From: Diphasiastrum complanatum
Lineage: Eukaryota; Streptophyta; Lycopodiopsida; Lycopodiales; Lycopodiaceae
DNA length: 64,000 nucleotides
Assembly (NCBI GenBank): GCA_029204225.1
Contig: CM055112.1
Coordinates: 28,485,746 to 28,549,745, forward strand
Reading direction: 5' to 3'
The notes under the pieces were generated by a model. That model had not been told where the DNA came from. It made no database searches and saw only the letters and a list, made by a program, of their open reading frames with translations. Below, in pieces: positions 1 through 11,239 of this stretch (its first letter is position 1; the number at the start of each line of letters is the position of its first letter). A program made the translations under genes and the position numbers.

Positions 1-839
1 TAGGAAAATTAGCCTATATAGTGAATTTTGGTTTCTTTATCCTATACTCGAGGGCATGTCTTGGGTTTGTCAGTATATGTGGCCATATGTAATTTGTAGA
101 GACAAATTGCCCCTAAGTAATAAAGACTTTCCCAGCTTCAAAACTCCATATAGACTTAGATGATATGAAATTATTAACGACCATTATTATTTCTGAATAT
201 TGTATGAATTTATTGCTCTAATGATCTAAGAGTGCAAGTATTACTACCTGAAGAACTAAGGACTTTTCTAAGAATGATGTTTGATGGTATTATGAACATC
301 GACCTTTCTTTGAAGGGATGTGTAGGTACGCACGAACGTACCTGAAGAATCAGAGCAAGAATAAAAAGTTCTCTGGGCTTAAGAACTGACCTCTCTTTGA
401 GGCTATGTGCAGGTACTCGATAGTTTTGAAATAAAAGGAGGACCAGTATGATATCACGAGTTTCTCGGGCGTCAAAGACAGCCATCGTCTGATCAGAAAC
501 TGAGAAGTCGTAGACGTTCGTGTTCTGATCAGAGTGAGTAAACAAGTGCGATCAAAGAGCAGTGAGTGCATTCAATTACAATAAGCATTCATCTACGTTG
601 TACACAAATAAAAACAAGTTGCTGCTATATTACACTACAGCACAATACAAATAGCAATTACGACAAAAAATGACGATGTAATTGGGAGGCTCAAATAATG
701 CATTCCATGGACTAGAGCAACCACTAATCTGTGCTTGGACGATCTATTTATAGATTTCATCTTTGTATTAATTACATTGAATGCTTGTCACCTAATTAGA
801 AAAGTCGTTGTACTTGGAAGTATATGGATTTTGTGACAA
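1..839. other. Non-coding AT-rich spacer
   Basis: No gene recognised. Between about 247 and 415 a roughly 100 bp segment is imperfectly repeated: 'acctgaagaa' and 'gacct.tctttga' followed by 'tgt.caggtac' occur twice. Short ORFs here have no recognisable motifs. Confidence 0.5.
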
Positions 840-2545
840 CTATACACAATATATATATGGTCAACAGTTCAGGAACGTTGACGCGAACGAGGACGTCACT
901 GGAACGTTCCTCAGTTATTTTAGACGAGCTTTGGGATTTTTCTCTTTTCATTTTTTTTTCCACAAAAGACCGAAGGTGCTCTAAAAAAGACGATGATGTC
1001 TTTAAAACAGTTTAACTCATGAAAATAGATGATCTTCGAAAATGTTCTCTCTTCGCATTTTTTGCAAAAAGCCGAAGTGTGTTAAAAGCAGCTAAACTTT
1101 TGAACTATGCAAGTTTTCACATTTCGAAAAAATGCGAAAATATCGAACCTGTTGAAAACATAGTGTGTTTCTGCAGACTGTTGAAAAAGTAAAGTATTTT
1201 TGCAGACTTGTTCTAAATGCAAGTTTTGTGGAAGTCCTTGAAGACGGCCAAGTCTTCAATGACTTCAAGTTATTAAACTTAACATCTGGACTTTGAAATT
1301 ATGACAGGATTGGTTACCCTTTGCGGAGATCGGCTGGAAGCCCGTTGTAGACGTTTTTCAAATAAATTGACTGTCTAAGTTTGTGATTCCTACAGGTATT
1401 AGATGAACACAATATATATGGTCAATAATTTAGTATCGCTGACGTGGACGGGGACGTTGTTGGAACATTCCTCATTTATTTTAGACGACCTTCGGGATTT
1501 TTCTCTCTCTTTGTTTTTTTTCTCGCAAAAGGCCGAAGGTGCCCTCAAAAAGTCAATGATGTCTTTAAAACAGTTAACTCATGAAAATAGATGACCTTCG
1601 CTAATTTTCTCTCTCTTCACATTTTTCGCAAAAAGCTGAAGGTGTGTTAAAAGCAGTTAAACTTTTGAATTATGCAAGTTTTCACATTTTGAAAAAAATG
1701 TGAAAAAAATCAAAGCTGTTGAAAACATAGTGTGTTTTTGCAGACTGTTGAAAAAAGTAATGTATTTCTGCAGACTTCTTCTAAATGCAAGTTTTGTGGA
1801 AGTCCTTGAAGATGGCCAAGTCTTCAATGACTTCAAGTTATTAAACTTAACATCTGGTTTGAAATTATGACAAGATTGGTTACCCTTTGCTGGAGATCAG
1901 CCGGAAGCTCGTGGTAGACGTTCTTCAAATAAATTGGTTGTCTAAGTTTGTGATTCCTGCAGGTATCAGATGAACACAGTATATATGGTCAATAATTCAG
2001 CATCGTTAACGTGGATGAGGACGTTGTTGAAACGTTCCTTGTTTATTTTAGACGACCTTCGAGATTTTTCTCCCTCTTCATTTTTTTTTCGCAAAAGGCT
2101 GAAGGTGCTCTCAAAAAGACGATGATGTCTTTAAAATAGTTAACTCATGAAAATAGATGACCTTTGGGAATTTTCTCTCTCTTCGCATTTTTTGCAAAAA
2201 GCCGAAGGTGTGTTTAAAGCAGTTAAACTTTTGAACTATGCAAGTTTTCGCATTTCGAAAAAATGCGAAAAAAACAAAAGCTGTAAAAAACAAAGTGTGT
2301 TTTTGCAAACTGTTGAAAAAGTAATGTATTTCTACAGACTTGTTCTAAATACAAGTTTTGTGGAAGTCCTTGAAGATGGCCAAGTCTTCAATGAGTTCAT
2401 GTTATTAAACTTAACATCTGAACTTTGAAATTATGACAAGATTGGTTACCCTTTGCTAGAGATCAGCTGGAAGCCCATTGTAGACGTTCTTCAAATAAAT
2501 TGGCTGTCTAAGTTTGTGATTCCTGCAGGTATCAGATGAGCAGAC
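840..2545. repeat. Three-unit tandem repeat, period about 565 bp
   Basis: Three diverged head-to-tail copies, roughly 840-1402, 1403-1968 and 1969-2540. The landmark 'gaaaatagatga' falls at 1021, 1583 and 2149, giving periods of 562 and 566. Each unit carries the same inner features: an 'aacgttcctc' stretch, paired GCAAAAAGCCGAAGG / GCATTTTTT segments, and a closing 'gattcctgcaggtatcagatga'. The third copy diverges just after that closing phrase. Short ORFs recur in the same place in each unit but are not conserved as protein, so this reads as non-coding. Confidence 0.8.
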
Positions 2546-2701
2546 GTAGAACCAAAGTTGGTTTCACCTGACCCTAGATCAATGATAAAAAACATGTAGA
2601 AAAAATCATGAAATAGAAATTAGTCATTCACCAAAGAGGCAACTGTGGGCTTTATTTCCAGCAAAGGCCTAGGATCTGGTCACCCTAGTGACCTTTTCCA
2701 C

Positions 2702-2767
2702 CATGATTGAGGATGGGCAACCTCTAGAAAATAAGTGCCAATGATCATGATTGAGGATGGGCAACCT
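2702..2767. repeat. Short direct repeat, 22 bp at 44 bp spacing
   Basis: A 22 bp phrase beginning 'catgattgaggatggg' occurs at 2702-2723 and again, unchanged, at 2746-2767. The surrounding 2,550-3,480 is non-coding; I see no gene in it. Confidence 0.6.
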
Positions 2768-3483
2768 TTAGAAAAAAAGGGCCTAGAAATTGATGGACAT
2801 TATGCAAAAACAAGATGGACATATACCTTGGCTCTTCCTTAGGAAGATTGCACTTGGGTGAATTCCCAAGTTGTAACCACAAAAAATTATATGTAATTAA
2901 AAGTAAAGATCAAACCTTGTACCACCTACCCCCCACCTACTTTTTCACATGCATTCTAGGCTATTTGACACCTAGAATGGGACGCCCTCCTACACTCTCA
3001 ATTCTTATGCCAAATCATCATAATAACTCTCCCAAGCTAATATCACCAATTCACCCTCTCTAACCAATACACCTCATCCATGCACTCCACTTCACCAAAA
3101 GGTCAATAGGAGTCTTCCTCACACCTCATGCACTTTAACTTGACACCTCACTCACTTTGGAAGGGCTCTCCACTTTCTATATAAGTGGAAATGTGCCCCA
3201 CTACTAGGAAAATTGAAGGATGTTGCATCCAAGCTCTGCCCATTTGTTGTTTGTTGTATACAGGTGCTTTGGAGAAGAAGATTGAGGCATTAGCTCAAGG
3301 AGGCTATGCTATTTTGTGGATTGCAGGATTTTTGAAGTTCAAACCCTCTCGGATTTCTATCTCTCTTCACATCACACACACAAACACACATACACAAACT
3401 CTCTCTCACTTTCACCTTCTCCTAAAACCATGGTATGCTCTTGAATATGTTATCCATATGTAAGAATGGTTGATCAGTACCAT

Positions 3484-3895
3484 TGCATGTCATGCCATCT
3501 GTAGCCTATTGTCCATGCATGTCAGATCTAAAGCTTGCATGTTAGATTTTAAGTTTGCATGTAAGATTTGAAGCTTGCATGTCATACCATCTGTGGCTTA
3601 TTGTCCATGCATGTCAAATCGAAAGCTTGCATGTCATGCCATCTGTGGCCTATTGTCCATGCATGTCAGATCTAAAGATTGCATGTCAGATTTGAAGCTT
3701 GCATGTCACACCATACATTGCCTAATGACCATGCATGTCACTTCATGACTGTTGCATGACAAGAAATTAAGAACCATCATGTTTGCATGACAACAATCTA
3801 AGAACCATCATGTTTGCATGTTAAGAATCTAAGATCCATTTGGATTGCATGTCAAGAATCTAAGAGCTAACATGATTGCATGTCGGAAGGATTAA
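3484..3895. repeat. GCATGTCA-rich minisatellite
   Basis: The octamer GCATGTCA and close variants recur about 20 times in 400 bp. Larger phrases ('ccatctgtggcctattgtccatgcatgtcagatctaaag') come back two to three times with changes, so there is a higher-order repeat of about 100 bp. It ends in a run of 'gcatgacaa.aatctaagaaccatcatg' variants. No coding potential. Confidence 0.75.
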
Positions 3896-4179
3896 GACTT
3901 ATGAAAAAATTTCTATGCTTCCGTTAAGCTAGATATGGAATTAAGATCATTGAAAGGAACTAAGTCTATGTTAAGTTGATGTTCCTACATTGAGACCCCT
4001 ATTGGAATCCATTGTATATGTTATTGGCATTGGCCAATTGGTTTTGCATAATGACAAGAAAAGAATCCTTCCAAGGGGGGGGGGTTTCCCCCATCTTGAC
4101 CCCTTATTAAAGAAAATATGGGCCCAAAGAGGACCCTATAAGAAATGCCATGTAGGAGAGAGAAAAATAACTATAAAGG

Positions 4180-4247
4180 TATCGAACTCAAGCGCACTGT
4201 GAGAAGGTGGAAGCTTGAACGGTAAAAGAGCGCGCTTGAGAGCGATA
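4180..4247. promoter_or_regulatory. Inverted 17 bp motif pair, pair 1
   Basis: TATCGAACTCAAGCGCA lies on + at 4180-4196 and TATCGCTCTCAAGCGCG on - at 4231-4247, with a 34 bp gap. This is the first of a set of inverted pairs found through both copies of the multi-gene element. The gap sequence is not conserved between pairs, only its length. Confidence 0.7.
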
Positions 4248-4319
4248 TTGGGAGCTAAAAGCGAAAATTTTGAGAAAAAAAAGTGAAAATTCAGAGGACT
4301 TATATGAAAGAAATTTTTG

Positions 4320-4568
4320 CACGTGTGGAAAGACAACGAAGACACATGTCGTTGGATTATTAGGTCACGTGGAATGTCCGTACTGAAAATGATGACACAA
4401 TTATGAGGCCACGTGGGCTGAGACACATGCGCGAATCCGTTCTCGACGCGTGTCATTCTCGCACGTGACATATATCAGATCAATCATTCAAGGTACGACA
4501 CATTTATTTCGACCAATCACAAGTCAACACGTGTTCCTTCGCCACTCCTCCACACGTGCTTTATAAAT
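4320..4568 (+). promoter_or_regulatory. Cluster of six CACGTG boxes followed by a TATA-like box
   Basis: Perfect CACGTG palindromes (G-box core, bound by plant bZIP/bHLH factors) occur at 4320, 4366, 4410, 4462, 4528 and 4553, and a variant ACGCGTGT at 4446. A TATA-like TTATAAAT follows at 4561-4568. The arrangement reads as a plant-type promoter facing right into the CB gene. Function is inferred; no transcript evidence is available here. Confidence 0.5.
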
Positions 4569-4619
4569 TGGTCTTTTTTGGCTCGGATTTTTACGCAAAT
4601 TTACGATTGCTTTGTCGGA

Positions 4620-4850
4620 TATCGATTTCAAGCGCGTCGCTTGCTCTCATTACCCTTCTTTGACTATTTTGCGCCTGGATCCGATACTACATCGTCTGGT
4701 ATCGCATTCAAGCAGCGCGCTTCGAATCTCTTTTCTATTCTGCTATGTGTTCTTGCGCTCGGATCCGATACTCCAACTCTAAATATCTCTTTCGAGCACA
4801 CGTTGCCTTGACGTGCTTGTCTGACCTGCGGTTTGCGCTTGAGAGTGATA
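4620..4850. promoter_or_regulatory. Array of three inverted 17 bp motif pairs
   Basis: Plus copies start at 4620 (TATCGATTTCAAGCGCG), 4700 (with a 3 bp insertion) and 4784. Minus copies occupy 4670-4686, 4754-4770 and 4834-4850. Orientation alternates strictly +,-,+,-,+,-. Gaps within pairs are 33, 33-34 and 33 bp; linkers between pairs are 13 bp. The pair-to-pair period is 80-84 bp. An overlapping open frame (4578-4811) reads the period as a 27-residue peptide repeat, so a coding origin cannot be excluded, but the same spacing recurs at places with no such frame. Confidence 0.75.
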
Positions 4851-4919
4851 TTTGGAACTTTTAGTTCTGTTGTTTTTGTTTAAAATGTCTAATTTTGAAT
4901 CTAGTTTGCTTTTTTTTTA

Positions 4920-6391
4920 ATGAATTTGGTATTACTGATAGGTTGGACTATTTTAAATCTCTTTTTTCTCCTTTTCTTTTTATTCTACCTTCTATAACTG
5001 AGGGCCCTGGTGTGGAGGCATTTTCTGAGATATATCTCAAATTTAAGTCCCTGCTCAGTACTTAGTTATTCAGATCTCAAAATAAGGACATGATTCATTT
5101 TTTGGACCTAGTGGCACTCGACAAGCATATCTATAAAGCTAAGCTTGACAGAAGGTTTACCAAGTTACATAATGATTTCAAGTCTGTAGATGACTGCCCA
5201 ATTCATAATAAAAAATGTAGATTTGTTGATTTTCAGTCTACTTTTGTTTGTTTTCTTTTGTAAAATATTTCTGACGATTCGGAGGCTGTGCCCTCCACTT
5301 CTGAAGTAGCTTCTTCTAGTGGTACAAAGTCTGAAAAGTCAAAGATTGTAGATATAGATACTTTTTTTATTGATACGAGTGTTAATTTAGATGATTGTTC
5401 TGATTTTGATCCTGCTCGAAATAGGGCTGCTTTTATAGGCGCCCTAGAACATCCACTACTCTTTCTCCTTTTGATAGATCTTTGATCACTTTGCCTACTT
5501 ATAATATAGATAATAATTCCTTTTTGACAATATTGGATATATCGGATCTTTTTTACTTCACAAGGGCTGAGACTCTTTGCATTTTGAACAAAGAGCTTGA
5601 TGAATTTTTGGATATAATTAATTTTGATGCTAATGATTTTCTCCCTAGTGTTGACGATGTACAAAATAATAAGTTTTATTCAAGAAAAGATTGCTTGAAA
5701 ATGGCTATGGAGGAAATGCGCAACAAAGAAGATGATTTACCTTCTAAGGAGGAGTTTCTTAGAATCCAAAGTCAACTTGGTTTTCCACAGCCAACTGTCT
5801 ATTCAGCAACAATATTGACAGCGAAAGGTGGACATAATATTGATGGAGAGACAGTAATCAGGAAAGACAAAGCCGAATGCGTAAGTTTTTGTCTCTTATC
5901 AAGTACTAGTAGATTTGTTATGTCAAATTATATACCAAACCTTACTTTGCTTTTTATCATTTCAAGAAACAATTTTCCTTGATGATTTCGCAATTCGTCG
6001 AGGAGGGCAGAGATCTTCTGCTGGAGAATTTTCAAGAGATCATGCACTGGGACACTATCTGAAGTCCTTCAAGAATAATGAGATCAATGTTGCCCATTCA
6101 AAGTTTCATCAACATGGTGAAACTATGATTTTGACAATCAAGGCACTATCTCACATAATTTCAATAAGGTGCATAAAATAATTTTTTTTGAAGAAAACTA
6201 TTGCGGTTAAAATTTGAGGATATGGACCAGTGAATTCCATGCTCAGATCATCTCATTTTGCAGTGTATGTTGCTTACGTTGATTTGAGTAAGCATGAAAA
6301 CTATGAGCTATTGGATCCATATGAAAGAAGAAAATTATTGCATGATTCTAAGTTGCAACATTCATTGGAAAAAATACCGGAAGCAGATTAG
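4920..6391 (+). pseudogene. Unknown gene 'CB', copy 1 (decayed, spliced)
   Basis: I do not recognise this protein family. Coding stretches run from a motif DRLDYFKSLFSPF near 4940, through an acidic serine-rich part (about 5285-5440), a Leu/Asp-rich part (5485-5880), then DDFAIRRGGQRSS (about 5980), HGETM..IKALSH (about 6115) and SSHFAVYVAYVDLSK with a closing DPYERRKLLHD before a TAG at 6389-6391. A GT-AG intron at 5881-5966 falls where the copy-2 gene also has an intron. Stops and frameshifts (near 5073, 5262, 5440, 5967, 6165 and 6215) make it a pseudogene. The 3' end converges on gene A at 6441. The protein has no signal peptide or membrane span that I can see; it is mostly hydrophilic. 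Three copies in the window agree over the DFAIRRGG-to-YVDLSK part, which supports a once real protein. Confidence 0.65.
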
Positions 6392-6440
6392 ATACTGCTG
6401 AATTGTACTTTGTAAATATTTTTATTTAATATACAAAATT

Positions 6441-7770
6441 TTATTGTGTGTCTATATATAGCCTACTGGCTTGTATAAATTTGCATGCTTTTTGAAAATT
6501 TTTATAATCCGTCGATTTTGTATTATGACGAATTTGGATTCTTCTGTAAAACCATTGAAAAAGTTGTAGTATATAGCTGGTTTTTGTGCTAATCCCGCCA
6601 TGTTGTGTACTTTTATTAAATGTCGCTCTTGCTTGCCAATGAGATTTTTCCATGTCTTGCGATGACGATATGCTAAGACTTCCACTATTTCTTGCAAAGA
6701 ATGTTGAATAATGTCGTAATATGTGTTGCATGTCATAAAAACATAATCTAAATCAGTACCAAAAGTATCTAATTTATTTGCACATTTTTGTATATCGTAG
6801 TGTAAAATCAAAATCTTACCATATAATGTGTTATATGATCAACACCCCATGCACTTTGAACTACAACCACAAATTCATTGGTTGTTTTCTGTATCATTTG
6901 TACATTCGTATTTAAAAATTTATCTTGTCTCAAGTATTTCACCATGTTGTCTAACTTTTTCCAAACTTCTACTTTGTGTATACCAGTAGAACCTTCTTCA
7001 TCGAAATCTTGAGTTGCTACAATAATTTCTTTCCAAACCGTGTATTGAAACTTAGATTGTTTGCCAGAATGATTTGATAAAAATCTTCGAGCTTTAGATC
7101 CTCCAATGCTTGACTTGCATGGAATATTTCATGTTTTACCTGATAGCTTGTCATCTTTTTTTATTTTAACGTGGTCTTTATTTAGGCCTACTTTGGACAA
7201 CACATCCTCTAATCTGGAAATAGCTTCCTTCGTAGAGGCCTCTGGCTCAAAATTCCATGCAACCAAGAAGTGAAGATATATTATTTTTTCTATAATACGC
7301 ACCTCCGCATGCAATGTACAGATATGAACATTTCGTAGAGGAATCGGTAGTACAGGTTTCCAATTAGGATCTTCTCAATCTCTTGATATTCCTATACTCC
7401 TTGTCATGTCTTTTCTTGTTTTCATGCAGTAAAACAAGGGTGTTTAGAGTTAGCGCCATGAGATACATTGAACATACATTTTAATGTCTTCAGATCTCCT
7501 GCTAAATGCCATTCAATGTTGAAAGTGCCAATTCTAGGAATATTGAGTGGAACTCCTTCCATATGATTTTTTATGGTGGCAGGATATGATGTTCTATTAA
7601 ATATCCTTGAGAGAATGTTATGGTCTTCTTTCAGCACCTATAAGAGAATACAAAAACGTGATTAGCCTCATAGTATTAACACAGAGAAGATTTGGAGAGC
7701 TCCCAGCAATTTCATATCTTGCATGCTCAAGTGCTTTCCTCATGTCTCTTTGTTTAGTCACTTGTATCTG
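6441..7770 (-). pseudogene. Gene 'A' (DDE-transposase-like), copy 1, 3' part
   Basis: Reading right to left: a helical stretch RDMRKALEHARYEI (about 7740), WHLAGDLKTLKCMF followed by SHGANSKHPC (about 7440-7520), VHICTLHAEVRIIEK (about 7310), a DDKLSG segment (7140), KARRFLSNH (about 7080), VWKKLDNMVKYLRQDK (about 6930), WGVDHITHYM (about 6835), then after a short intron-like gap HILRHYSTFF and DMEKSHWQARATF..STQHGG (about 6600-6720). The Asp of GDLK and the Glu of MEKSH, with the Asp of KLDESEI in the 5' part, could form a DDE triad. HITHYM|HIL is split by an intron at 6722-6830 whose acceptor is mutated (AA for AG). Several frameshifts and stops. The 5' part lies at 13,570-13,800, separated by a gypsy element. 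Transposase is my inference from motif order; family name unknown. Confidence 0.6.
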
Positions 7771-7799
7771 CCATTGACGGGTTCATCTTTGGTTTCTTG

Positions 7800-9640
7800 G
7801 CAGATTTCATTTTTGGTTTCTTCTGGGAGGTCTGTATCCTCCATTTGCCTCTGGGTATTTCCGTGGTTCTTCTCTCAGTTGAAGTTCTAGTCTCAAGGAA
7901 AACCTTTGATCTGCAAGTTGCACAAACTTTGGTTATCAGTCTCAAGGAGATGGATTAATCAAAAACTGGTGGTAGGAACAGATTTGGATGGACGGTTTGA
8001 TAATGGTAAGGAAACATGATGAAGTCTTGGTGAAAGGATGAAGGAACTAATAGTTCTACAGTTGCAGCCTTGGACCCTTGCAATGTCGAGCTTTGACCAC
8101 CTATCATTGCTCTAGAGAGTTTCTTTTGATCAAGGTTGATCTGACTCATCTGTTGCTTAAGTTTTGTCCTTTCCTCCTCAGCTTCCTGGATCTTTCTTTT
8201 TATTTCTTCTAGCTGCTCGCCTGCTTTTGTAGGCCTTTTTCGGTCGAACAACCAATATAGGTGGTAGTTGGTCTCCACAAGACACTTGCAATGATCTATC
8301 ACTTGCTTCGGTAAGACTATCAAAGATTGGAAATTTCTCAGAAGAACAGTAAACTGATGATAAACAAACAGATGGAAGGGAGGGTGGTGGTGACAACGGT
8401 AGATGGTGTGGACGATAGACATGAGAATGGGCGCAGAAGTATGGCAAGAAGTTGGTTGAAGAAGGAGACTGATTTTCCAATGCTTGTCTTTCTCTTTAAA
8501 AAGTTTCTTCGTCGTGACTGGGGTACTTCTTCTTATCGAGTCGCTTTGGATTGCCCATCTGTCTTCTTAGCCTTGTCATTGTCGACTTTGGATTTGTGAA
8601 CTTGGCTGTCGATCTTGCTGTTGTTGTTGCTGGCAGCGTAACTGCTCCAGTGGATCCAAGCAGATCCACTCTCTCCCCCCCCCCAAAAAAAAATCTATTG
8701 GTGGGAATGTTGTTGCTGGTGACTATTCATGCTCAAGATTGGATCGACGTGTGGAACACGTAATTGAAACTCGTTGAATATGTGACTAGACTAAGATTGA
8801 ACAAATTTTAACTAAATTTGTTTCGATCTTGCTGTAGTTGACTCAAAGAATAATATGACAATGAGGTGCAGGAATCAACTCTAACTTGTCCATGGATTTC
8901 TGATATATCTCAAAAAATTCTAAACTGATGTACAAGATAATTTGAAGATGGATAAATGAATGAAAATGTGTTCTGGAGATGCTCTACAGAGGACTCTCAT
9001 GCAGTAGCTATTTCTCATGCAAAAATCAATCGCACAAAATAGGTGAAGAGATACAAGGAAATAAACAAACGTTATGGAGAGTTACAACTGTATGGCACTT
9101 GTCGAACAAAACTTGCACTGATCAACATTGATAAGTCACCGTGATAATTGGAATAGTTTATTTGTTTTGTAGAGTAATGATACTTACTCTCATATGCCCT
9201 TGTCAAAACAAGGCAGGGTTGGTGATACTAATATCTATCATCATGGATAACAGATGTTGTAAGATATAGCATGAGATGCAGGTATGGGTGAAGTACTATG
9301 TCCAGAGGACCTCGTCGAACAAGAGATTCAGAACCGAATCTCTAAGTGGATTTCTGAATCCTAGATTTGTTGTGTATTGGCACATTGAAAATCTTATCTG
9401 CATGTGGAAAGACAAATAGATTTGAGTTTGTAGAAAGAGAGAAAAACTGTCAATTCCCTGTGGAGGTTGCTCTTGGTTGGACATTGTAGTAGATGACGAA
9501 ATATCGGTTTTACTTTCTTTCGACAAAGACTCATTTCAAATTGTCTTTTTGCATTATAATATTGGCGTATTGGACGGTGATGTAGAAGTTTACAAGAAAC
9601 TTCTCGATCGAGCAGTAGGTTTAACTGTTGGTTGCTATGG
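7800..9640 (-). mobile_element. Decayed interior of gypsy insertion, no clear domains
   Basis: Lies downstream (on -) of the gag region and inside gene A. It encodes a charged coiled-coil-like stretch (EQLEEIKRKIQEAEEERTKL at about 8160-8220) and Gln/Ser-rich fragments, but I find no protease, RT, RNase H or integrase motif. The exact left border of the insertion is not visible; a matching 3' LTR was not found, so the element is truncated or the LTR is lost. Confidence 0.4.
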
Positions 9641-9643
9641 TGC

Positions 9644-11015
9644 TCATGTTGTTGTCGTGAAGATCCTATTGTGATTTATAACTGACGTGAGGAGAGGTAG
9701 GATCTTAGCGTGTTGGTTTGGACAGTCTTTGAAACTGTGTTTTCTTATACAGTCGGGACACTCAGGATGGTACTTGGTCTTGACTGGACAACCAAACATG
9801 AAGTGGCCAGTTTCACCACAGATGAAGCACTGGTGTGCAGTGGGCCTTGTATAACTGCATAGCCATCTTTTATGGCTAGTGGGTCTGGACTTTTGATGGA
9901 TAGTCAGGATAAGACAAGGCATTTCTAGATTGGGATGGGTGTTCTTCATATTGTTGAATTGTATGTGCTTGGATAGGTCGATATGAAGGACAAGCATCAA
10001 CATGATGCGTAGCCCGGCAGTGTGGGCACCATATTGTTTTTCGTCTATAAGGTACATGTGCAGGGTTTGACTGACTAGGCATACTACTTTGGATAGACTT
10101 CAGGGTAGTTTGAAACTCATTGGTGAGTTTCTCCATTTGAAGTTGGTGTTGCTTATTAAGTAACGCCAACTGTGATTTCCAAAGCTGATCTTAGGTGTCC
10201 TCGATCGGCTTGGACTCATGGACAGGAGCATGTGGTGCTTGCCTTTCCCTAGATTCGTCAATATCTGATCCTTCGTCTTCTTCCTTGATGGCATCAGACA
10301 TAGCTAACTTTAGGCTCGTATATTCATCATTGGATTTAAGCTCGCGTCTAATCCATCTTGGAAGGCCAACTAAGAACCAGATGATGAGCATCTGTTCAGA
10401 GGGCTGTTCTTGTACTTGACTTTTGACACATTTGAAACGCTCTATATAGTCTCGTACTCGTTCGTCTTTTGTCATTTTCATATTACTTAGCTTGACAAAA
10501 GGGCTTTCTATCAAGCGAAATGGCTTGAAGCGTTTGATAAAGGCCTCCTTCAAGAGTGAGCAGTCACGTTTATCTTCACGATCAAGGTTAAAAAACTAGT
10601 CTCGTGCTCGATCGATCATGGTCATCGAGAAGAGTTGAATCATGGCGTCGGGTGATGTCTCGCCATATACATCACATGCATTCTTAGATATTTGCAAAAA
10701 TCTTTGAGGGTCCAAACTACCGTCAAACTTTGGTAGATCTAGCTTCGGTGTACGTCTTTCAAGATGAGCTCCGTGGGTAGCAGGGACTCCATTAAGGTTG
10801 GTTCTGGCCTGTGAGGGGTCAGCAGCATAAAAACGGGGTTGTGCGCATGAAGACTCGGCTCTATTAGGTTCTTGTCCATTGAACAGGTTTGTGGATGGCT
10901 CTTGGAGTTCGGCTCTCATTCGGTAGAACCTATGACGTCTGATCTGTTCAGCTTCAGGGGACCTGATCTCATATGGATAATCATCTGGGACTTGAGGATC
11001 GTTTTGTTGGTCCAT
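9644..11015 (-). pseudogene. Ty3/gypsy gag polyprotein (broken)
   Basis: Starts MDQQNDPQ at 11015 and runs left. A proline/arginine-rich N-part is followed by the retrotransposon gag core: LDLPKFDGSLDPQRFL, LKEAFIKRFKP, VRDYIERFKCVKSQVQ and LIIWFLVGLP. Then come two Cys/His zinc-finger-like motifs, WCPHCRATHHVDACPSY (about 10,020) and CFICGETGHFMFGCP (about 9,810), and a further cysteine cluster. Gag packages element RNA. An in-frame stop at about 10,595 and frameshifts near 10,190 and 9,890 break it. Long leader and PBS lie to the right. Strand is the same as gene A, which it interrupts. Confidence 0.8.
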
Positions 11016-11239
11016 TGGGTACTAGCGTATGAGTAACTGGTGTTTTTGGATTTTATAGGATTTTTGGTGTTTTCGATTTTTTAGGTTTTTTGGTGTTTTT
11101 TGGATTTTTTCGGGTGTTGAAGGAAGTGAAGGTGGAGACTCGGTATAAAAAGGGCTTCCTATTGGTATGAGTGTTGTTGTTGTTTATTTTTTTTCCAGTC
11201 TCGAAGGTGTTGGGAAGATGGTGGTTCAGTCGAAATGGC

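Noticed and set aside
4136-4471. 111-residue ORF on -
   Set aside because: Overlaps the G-box cluster, no motif, no counterpart in copy 2.
4620-4850. CRISPR-like array of repeats and spacers
   Set aside because: Repeats alternate in strand, vary in sequence, and the context is plant nuclear DNA with no cas genes.
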